From assembly GCA_963680875.1 (NCBI GenBank), contig OY804590.1, positions 22,878,640 to 22,942,639 of the forward strand: a stretch of DNA of 64,000 nucleotides, in the 5' to 3' direction. Positions within the stretch are counted from its first letter, which is position 1. Each line of letters opens with the position of its first letter. A model generated the notes under the pieces. It did no database searches, was not told the DNA's origin, and saw only the letters and a list, made by a program, of their open reading frames with translations. This stretch comes from Bathymodiolus brooksi (lineage: Eukaryota > Mollusca > Bivalvia > Mytilida > Modiolidae). Below, piece after piece: positions 58,320 through 64,000 of the stretch. A program made the position numbers and the translations under genes.

Positions 58320-58760
58320 TTATACATTTTCACTATATGAAAATGCATCGCTTATAATCGTTCCTGCAGAGACGGAATATATTTCGACAATATCTTGGTA
58401 TCGGAATATAAACTTTTTAAGAGATCGAATAAGGCGAATGCTTTTATAGCCCTGGTCCAGTCGCCTGTTTCTCAGATGAAGATGACGTTTCAGGAAATCA
58501 GAATAATTGCTACTGGCCCTTGCATAGCGAATCAATTGCGAGATGTAAACACCATATGCAGGAGAAGCTGGTATATTGCTGCACATGTTTGGAAAATTTA
58601 TAATTTTAAAATTGAAGTCGTCCCGTTTATCATAAATTTTAGCACTGAGTTGACCACTGTCGTCAAATTCGAGGTATAAGTCCAAAAATGATGCGGACGA
58701 AGCTGTATCTGTGGTCTATTTAACTTCCAATACGTTTACGTCAGATGTATATCTCATTAG
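58320..58760 (-). pseudogene. Reverse-transcriptase polyprotein fragment
   Basis: The minus-strand frame reads FLDLYLEFDDSGQLSAKIYD, then DKRDDFNFKIINFP, SNIPASPAYGVYISQLIRY, and ends near 58,320. It can be followed upstream past an in-frame TAG (DVNVLEVK before it, TTDTASSASF after it) to about 58,760. I recognise this as the region just after the catalytic palm of a reverse transcriptase common in mollusc retroelements. The YxDD-bearing part is absent, so this is a 3' fragment. Superfamily (non-LTR or Penelope-like) is not decided. Confidence 0.68.
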
Positions 58761-58914
58761 TCAGGAAATGATTATTTTCACTCGATTTAGACGAAACTGG
58801 TGGGATTCAAAATCGTGTTCGGTATTGTCCCTTATAAAGTCCTGATTTATTAATACACAGGGTCTAAACTTTGTCATTGTTTTCTTTGTCTTAATCTGTG
58901 GTCATGTGGGGAAT

Positions 58915-59165
58915 TGTCATAGCTATGATTTTCTGAGGCATTGTTCATTAGTGCCCCGAATATGGCTTCCATATACCCTTTCCATTTGCATACTCGACAG
59001 GCTCCTTGTCATGGTTTCCTTTGGCATGGCTCATCAGTATCTCTTTTTCGGTCTTAGCCATGGTTCCCCTAAGCATTGTCCAGTAGTATATGTGATAGGG
59101 TCTTTGGTATGATTTACATGTCCCTAGTGCATTGGTATATACGATAGGGTTGCTTACATTGTTCC
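58915..59165. repeat. Degenerate tandem repeat, about 45-55 bp, some five units
   Basis: Units begin with CATGG or TATGG variants (TCATGGTTTCCTTTGGCATG, CCATGGTTCCCCTAAGCATT) and end with GATAGGGT-type phrases. Weakly conserved. Confidence 0.4.
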
Positions 59166-59196
59166 CACCTCTCTGGTCTTTCTTACTATTAGTGTA

Positions 59197-59653
59197 ATGC
59201 AAACATGTGTTTTGATGTTTATTATTCTTGTCTTGTCTGACTATGGTCGCACTCATCTCAAAATTGTTCAAGGAACATTTAATGTCGTAAAATGCAGAGA
59301 CGATATCATTGATCCTATCGTTCTGCCCTTTCTGCAACAACGAAACTTTGATCACGTCTTTCAACATACCAATGCAAGATGTCACGTGGTTCGTGGTTGT
59401 CAAGACGTTCTGAACCAAAATCACATCGTGTTCTTCTTTGGCCGGCATTATCACCGGATCTGTCACCAATTGAACAGTTATGGGAAGAACACGGTAGACG
59501 TGTTCGTCACCGGAAACACTACCGGAGCTGCGTGACGCACTTGTGCACGAGTGGAACAACATCGCACAAGCCTTTATATAACGATTGATTGGTTCTATGC
59601 GTCGGAGATGCGAAGCTGTCGTTTGTGAAAGAGGTGGTCACACATGTTATTGA
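59197..59653 (+). pseudogene. Tc1-type transposase, 3' half, disabled
   Basis: The first part reads RTHLKIVQGTFNVV, DDIIDPIVLPFLQQRNFDHV and FQHTNARCH. After a frame change, WPALSPDLSPIEQLWEE and RRVRHR follow. After another change, LRDALVHEWNNI, an in-frame TAA, GSMRRRCEAV and RGGHTCY end at a stop at 59,651-59,653. Order and spacing fit the DD34E Tc1 family, C-terminal half. The second catalytic Asp position (normally xDNA) is Thr, so the copy is dead several times over. A long minus-strand frame across it is a shadow. Confidence 0.8.
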
Positions 59654-59966
59654 ACTCCGAACAAACCTCCATCCTGTGTGACAATTTCTGTCTGTTCATG
59701 ATTTGTTCTGATAATGATGTTGAGAAATTTTGTTGATATTGCCTTATTTGTTATGCCTATATGAATATAAATTATACGATTTTTGTCGATTTTATTTTCT
59801 CTGTAAAAAATATTGAGTATCAAACCCTTGTATCGTTTCTTTCATTGACTAGTATATTTCAATCACTTGTGTTAAATGTGTTCAAACTTACTGAAGTACC
59901 AAAGTTATGATAGCACAACATGGAACCTGCACGTTGTTCAAATGCTTCATTTATTATAATTCAAAG

Positions 59967-60051
59967 TACTGAAAATGTCAGACACAATCTATATATGGGA
60001 AGCTGGTGGCCAGCAGTGGAAAAAAACAAATTTACCGCGAAAAGACATATG
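59967..60051 (+). pseudogene. Copy 2, first exon with deletion of the GHGSM segment
   Basis: It aligns with 83-226 at both ends (ATCTATATATGG...TGGTGGCCA and the shared donor G|GTTGG) but is 58 bp shorter between the IW and SWWP codons. The deletion removes the segment that encodes GHGSMTLHDGTHIS in copy 1 and is not a multiple of three. The acceptor AAG of copy 1 is AAA here at the aligned place. From the ATG at 59,975, 77 coding bases are left, which does not fit the phase-0 exon at 61,213. Confidence 0.62.
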
Positions 60052-60329
60052 GTTGGTTTTATTTTTTGGCATGTTCTTTGCGGCTAACTGTTTACAAAGT
60101 ACAAAAATATTTCCTGATTAATAGAAAATGGACATGGGCACTTTTTTGTTATTGATCGCCGATTGACCAGGAATTTGTTGCCCGCCTTTAAGGGAAATAG
60201 CTTTTGTATAAGTATATATAATAAAAGAATCAGATCAAAACCTTCTTTTTAAAAAATTATTCCTCCAACATTTGGTTCTATTTGACTGAACTGTTTTCCC
60301 GAGCAATTTTATCATATTAGATACCATAG

Positions 60330-60505
60330 TTTTGATTGATGGTTGTTTAACTTAAAATAAGCAGTATTTCAGTTATATTCATGAAATAGTTTGCGAACAA
60401 TATTAGTGAATCATGTAGGTCAAAGCGGCATTCGGATGTACATATGTATGGAGGTTTAGATTGCCACAAGGAAAAGGGGAGGTAATGGATAGGGACGGGT
60501 AGATG
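60330..60505 (+). mobile_element. Diverged relative of the 51.8-kb repeat
   Basis: GATTGATGGTTGTTTAACTT, TTTCAGTTATATTCATG and GGAGGTAATGGATAGGGACG parallel the phrases at 51,810-51,930. Confidence 0.45.
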
Positions 60506-61097
60506 TTGCCTTGTAACGGATCCTCAACGACCGCTACTAACCCATGTGTTTTTCATTTAGAGCTGCTTCAAAGTGCATTTACATGCAGAGTGTTACATTC
60601 AGCATACGAGATATTTACGGTCATTTGCGTATTTAACCTTTTTCAATTGTCATGTCCAATCTCCGACATAATGTTCAAGTTTGTATTTGGTGGAAATCAT
60701 AGAAAGAGTACCATTCCAGAGGGAATGTATTCCACAGCGGAGAAAATGTCCCATTTCGATACACATGGCACCTCGTGAATAACGAAACCTACCAATATAT
60801 GAAATATAACAAACTGAGATATTCCATCCAGGACACCCGTCATGATGTCCCCAATACAATTTTGGTCGAAATTGACAAGGTACACGCGCTATCCTCTAAA
60901 TCGAGAAAACATCTGCAAGCAGATGAGATACGTCACTCAATATTAATTTACCCTGTCATGAGTTCACCTCCCGATTTTAGTGGAATTCGTGTTACTTAAT
61001 CTTTAGTTTTCTATGTAGTGTTTTGTAGATCATTGTTTGTCCTTTTTTTCTTTTGGTCGCTGTATTGTATGTCCTTCTATTTACGGTTTCTGATTAT

Positions 61098-61141
61098 CCC
61101 TTTGGTATCTTCAAACTCTTCTTATACATCTATGATGCAAG
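61098..61141 (+). repeat. Single satellite monomer in copy 2 (unexpanded locus)
   Basis: CCCTTTGGTATCTTCAAACT then CTTCTTATACATCTATGATG corresponds to one 52-bp unit with about 10 bp missing. Flanking sequence (TATGTCCTTCTATTTACGGT on the left, GAAATCTGAAAATAAC on the right) matches the outer borders of the 30-kb array. Confidence 0.7.
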
Positions 61142-61212
61142 AAATCTGAAAATAACAACATAGCGAGTATAGAAAACAATTTAGAATTAATAACGATAAA
61201 TTTACATTGTAG

Positions 61213-61515
61213 ACATCTGTTGAGGCCGGGACAGCGTCCTCATATGATGAGGATGTTCATTTGGAAGGTCACGGTGCTGACTGCATGATTCAAATTAAAA
61301 AGGAAAAACTCGATATAGCTGCCATTAAGGCCTGGTGGATGCAGTTCAAAGACAAAAGCAACTATCATCTCCTTGGTAACAATTGTTGTTCTGTTATCTA
61401 CGAAACCTTAAAACGAGGTGGAGCTACAAAATACGCTTCTTTTTCATGGGATCCAATATTTACACCAGGCAATTTAAAGGATTATGCACTCAAACTGAAA
61501 GAAGTCACACAATGA
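61213..61515 (+). CDS. Copy 2, last exon (WW...NNCC...GG half), intact
   Basis: Acceptor TTACATTGTAG ends at 61,212; phase 0; stop TGA at 61,515. It encodes about 100 residues with DVHLEGHGADC, IKAWWMQFKDK, YHLLGNNCCSVIYETL, a following GG, a DPIFTPGNL stretch and YALKLKEV. The NNCC helix has the same layout as copy 1. The frame is undamaged although its upstream exon is broken, so it may be served by another exon or be a recent relic. About half of the first 70 residues differ from copy 1. Confidence 0.6.
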   Translation, partial: TSVEAGTASSYDEDVHLEGHGADCMIQIKKEKLDIAAIKAWWMQFKDKSNYHLLGNNCCSVIYETLKRGGATKYASFSWDPIFTPGNLKDYALKLKEVTQ

Positions 61516-61579
61516 ACAAAATGACAGCATTGTAGAGAATGAATTGTCTCAATGCTTATTATCTTAGATAGATTTAGTT

Positions 61580-61585
61580 AATAAA
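61580..61585 (+). terminator. Poly(A) signal of copy 2
   Basis: AATAAA, 65 bases after the stop, in sequence conserved with 31,461-31,490. Confidence 0.5.
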
Positions 61586-61734
61586 AAATAGACTTTCAAC
61601 ATATAATTGAGTGTACAAATGTATTTCTAGACAAGACTCTTACAAAGGACTACTAAGCAGTCTGGCAACGACATTCGCCCAAAAATATACAAATATATAT
61701 ATATATATCCATTATTTAAGAGACATTGTGTTGT

Positions 61735-62500
61735 CAGGGGTTGTCGTGGTCGTGATCGTATGGTGGTTGGATTTACAACTACTGACGAAATATGTGCCTG
61801 TCGCAATCACAGGCACTTGGGTCCAGGATTTTGTTTTCTCGATTTTATCAATAAAATGTGCATCTACAACGTATATGAACCCGTTCGACATGCTTCGTTG
61901 TGAAATAAACGCCTTTATGAACTATGCCCAATTTTCCTAATATCTTCCTAATACAATGTATCTACTCTATACAAGGCAAGAATGTCGAGTTTGTTCTAAA
62001 AATAGCAACAAATGTACTTGCCGGTATCCCGTTGTTATCCGCAAGAAAAAATCGTTTCTGATGACTCGTGGCATATTCCCTGTTTCCTTTCAACTTTATC
62101 CAACTGTTGAACACAAAAGTCTCTTGTGGCGGAGCGCTTAAACGGTTACAGTCTGGTTTGCTTCTCTCAAGCGAGCTGAATTTCTAATCGGGACGGAAGT
62201 GCTTTCAATTTTCACAACGAAGCATTTCAAACAGGTTCATATACGTTGTAGATGCACATTTTATTGATAAAATCGAGATAAAAAAAATCCTGGACCCAAC
62301 TGCCTCTGATCGCAATTAGTGTTGTGAGTTCGAATCACGCTCATGGCGAGGTATACTTGATACAACATTATGTGATAAAGTTTGTCAGTGACTTATGGCA
62401 GGTCGGTGGTTTTCTCCGGTTTCCTGTATCAATAAACCTGGCCGCCATGATATAACTGAAATATTGGGGAAAGTGGTGTTAAACACCATAATCCTAATCC
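61735..62500 (+). mobile_element. tRNA-derived SINE split by an inserted TIR element
   Basis: The SINE head (GTATGGTGGTTGGATTTACA) is at 61,757. The rest (GTTGTGAGTTCGAATCACGC, TTATGTGATAAAGTTTGTCA, the CATGATATAACTGAAATATT tail and GTTAAACACC) resumes at about 62,306. Confidence 0.78.
61811..62305. mobile_element. 495-bp element with about 94-bp terminal inverted repeats
   Basis: The left arm AGGCACTTGGGTCCAGGATT...ATGAACCCGTTCGACATGC mirrors the right arm ending AATCCTGGACCCAACTGCCT. The interior (61,905-62,210) has no clear coding capacity. Flanks TGCCTGTCGCAATCA and TGCCTCTGATCGCAATTA may be an imperfect target duplication. Confidence 0.78.
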
Positions 62501-62697
62501 TCCATTGTATTGTCGTTACCATCGAGGTTACCTGCAGTGCATATAAATAGGAATAAAGTTCCCAGGTGGGTTCTACTCCCGTAGCGGGAAAAAACTAGAT
62601 CCAATTTCTGCACCATGTGGATCTCTAAATCAACAAACAATTATCTATTTAACAAAGCGGCTGTAGTAGGTCTGACGCAATATTAGTAGAACAAGGA

Positions 62698-62860
62698 GTG
62701 AGTGAGTAATTGTTGTTTAACGCCAAAATGAGAATATTTCCAGATTGATCAAGTAACAAATACCAATGTTATAGTCTTTGGTTTGACCCGAGAGAGGCCC
62801 GAACCCATGATCTACCGCACTAGAGCCTAGCACGCTAACCATTACATCACCGATGCGTTG
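62698..62860 (-). mobile_element. Second SINE family, reverse orientation, internally deleted
   Basis: GTGAGTGAGTAATTGTTGTT TAACGCC tail, then TAGTCTTTGGTTTGACCCGA and the reverse head ATGATCTACCGCACTAGAGC. Confidence 0.68.
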
Positions 62861-63100
62861 GATCATCTATTATGATTTTATCATTTTTGTGAAATGTCAT
62901 GACACTATAAATACTTTTGGTTTCATTTGTAGTATTTGTACATGTTATGAAAAAGGTAGACGTGCAGGGATTTACTTTCGTTTTACTTTAAACACACAGT
63001 TATAATTTATTGGGATTTTCCAATGTAATTTCAATCTGTACTTCTTAATTATTATAAAAATATGTTTCAATGATACATCCAAGAAAAGGGAAACTCAAAT
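62861..63100. other. AT-rich spacer, no feature seen
   Basis: No supported feature. Confidence 0.4.
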
Positions 63101-63104
63101 CGGT

Positions 63105-63455
63105 GGTTAGATGATTAGTGGGTTCTCATCGAGTGCGGTAGATCGTGGGTTCGAGCTCACGTCAGGTCAAAATAAAGACTTTTAAATACGTATTTGCTGC
63201 TTCTCCGCTAAGCAGGTATCATTAAGGAGTAAGAACAAATACTGGTTGGCTCGAAATCAGGATAATATGTCCGAGTAGAGCGACATGCCTGCCCGCAGAC
63301 TGTTGTTTCAGTGAACTAGCAGTATAACAATCCAATTAAGTATGTTTGTCAGTGGAAATGATTATAATCACATCGCAATATAATCATTTTGATGACGTCA
63401 TGATATACCTGAACAACTGTTAACTTGGTGTAAAACAACAATCACTCACTCCAAA
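63105..63455 (+). mobile_element. Second SINE family, nearly complete
   Basis: tRNA-like head (GAGTGCGGTAGATCGTGGGT then TCGAGCTCACG), body (GCTGCTTCTCCGCTAAGCAG, TAAGGAGTAAGAACAAATAC, CCGAGTAGAGCGACATGCCT) and tail (CATGATATACCTGAACAACT, ending AACAATCACTCACTCC). Confidence 0.75.
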
Positions 63456-63775
63456 TACATAAACACCAATTGATAGTTCATTAACAATTATTAACATATA
63501 GTATATATTTTTCATATGCTATATTTTTAACTGATTACAAGAAAATTTTAAAAATAGCCGGCGGAGTGAAACAGTTGACTGTTCCCCTACTTCCGAATCC
63601 GAACTGTTCCATGCCCGAGAACGATACGCAGTGCGTCATTCCTGTCAAATGCTGTATTTCTTTCAAAACAATGCTGTTCCCCAATTTTTTAATGGTATGG
63701 TATGCTGACATTATCATCTTCAGTGGATTTGTGGTTATGTGCATGTATATAAGATAATAAAACAATTATTTCGTG
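63456..63775. other. Spacer, no supported gene
   Basis: Overlapping frames of 63 and 76 residues on opposite strands have no recognisable motif. Confidence 0.35.
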
Positions 63776-63853
63776 CCTCGGTGCTGGAGATGACTTGGTA
63801 ACTGTTGTATTCGGCCTTCGGCAACAGTTCTCAAGTCATCTCCAGCACCTCGG
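63776..63853. repeat. Long hairpin (arms about 31 bp)
   Basis: GTGCTGGAGATGACTTG...AACTGTTG (from 63,781) is mirrored by CAACAGTT...CAAGTCATCTCCAGCAC (from 63,822). The loop is about 13 bases (TATTCGGCCTTCG). Confidence 0.8.
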
Positions 63854-64000
63854 GTCAATAGTTTTGATTGTTATACCTTATAATTTTTTCTCTATATAAA
63901 TGTATTAGTAATAAAAATCAACATTTTTTACTGTTTTAAAAAAAATCTCAAAATCCTTGAATCAGCAATCTGTTGACCGTCAACAGTTTTCGGTCTGTTG

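Larger units (their letters stand above)
60052..61212 (+). other. Intron of copy 2 (about 1.2 kb)
   Basis: The left part corresponds to 227-370. A diverged dispersed repeat occupies 60,330-60,505. From about 60,815 it aligns with 370-660 of copy 1, including CTGCAAGCAGATGAGATACG at 60,911. No expanded satellite is present. Confidence 0.6.

Noticed and set aside
58948..59562. 204-residue minus-strand frame
   Set aside because: Antisense shadow of the Tc1 transposase remnant, whose plus-strand motifs are clear.
60503..60999. Two plus-strand frames in the intron of copy 2 as an extra exon
   Set aside because: The part shared with copy 1 (370-610) is not open there, and exon phases already join without a middle exon. 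The upstream part overlaps a dispersed repeat.

Overview
This is a eukaryotic, AT-rich, repeat-rich genomic window. It most likely comes from a lophotrochozoan and probably a bivalve mollusc. The reasons are intron-bearing genes with GT..AG sites, several tRNA-derived SINE families, Tc1 and reverse-transcriptase relics of a type I recall from bivalve genomes, and the dispersed 'CACCTGGCC' element. The organism is an inference; no species marker was found.

Layout. (1) 83-31,430 holds a small two-exon gene (copy 1). Its exons, 83-226 and 31,083-31,430, are in phase and have GT/AG sites. They encode a roughly 160-residue protein with a GHGSM...SWWP N-terminal half and a WW...NCC...GG C-terminal half. 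The intron is about 30.9 kb and is almost entirely one satellite array (661-31,016, 52-bp monomer, roughly 580 units, all in one orientation) with nested higher-order duplications. (2) 31.4-39.4 kb is AT-rich and holds SINEs, TIR elements (MITEs), a 33-bp minisatellite grown inside one MITE, and other dispersed repeats. (3) 39,517-41,456 is a two-exon C2H2 zinc-finger gene whose last finger is out of frame. (4) 42,437-48,792, minus strand, holds three exons of a large YqaJ-type exonuclease gene with three frameshifts and one in-frame stop. A possible first exon lies at 56,411-56,496. (5) 49-59.7 kb contains SINEs, MITEs, tandem repeats, a reverse-transcriptase fragment and a Tc1 transposase pseudogene. 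(6) 59,967-61,590 is a second, directly oriented copy of the gene in region 1. Its intron is only about 1.2 kb, and where copy 1 has the 30-kb array it has a single degenerate monomer. (7) 61.7-64 kb holds SINEs, one of them split by a TIR element, and a long hairpin.

The two gene copies are the key to the window. The pair shows one intron before and after satellite expansion. In the shared last exon, amino-acid changes greatly outnumber silent ones, while the adjacent intron blocks stay more alike than the exon. Copy 2's first exon has lost the segment with the putative catalytic histidine, in a frame-breaking deletion. Most short open frames across the satellite are by-products of 54-bp (18-codon) monomer variants and are not genes.
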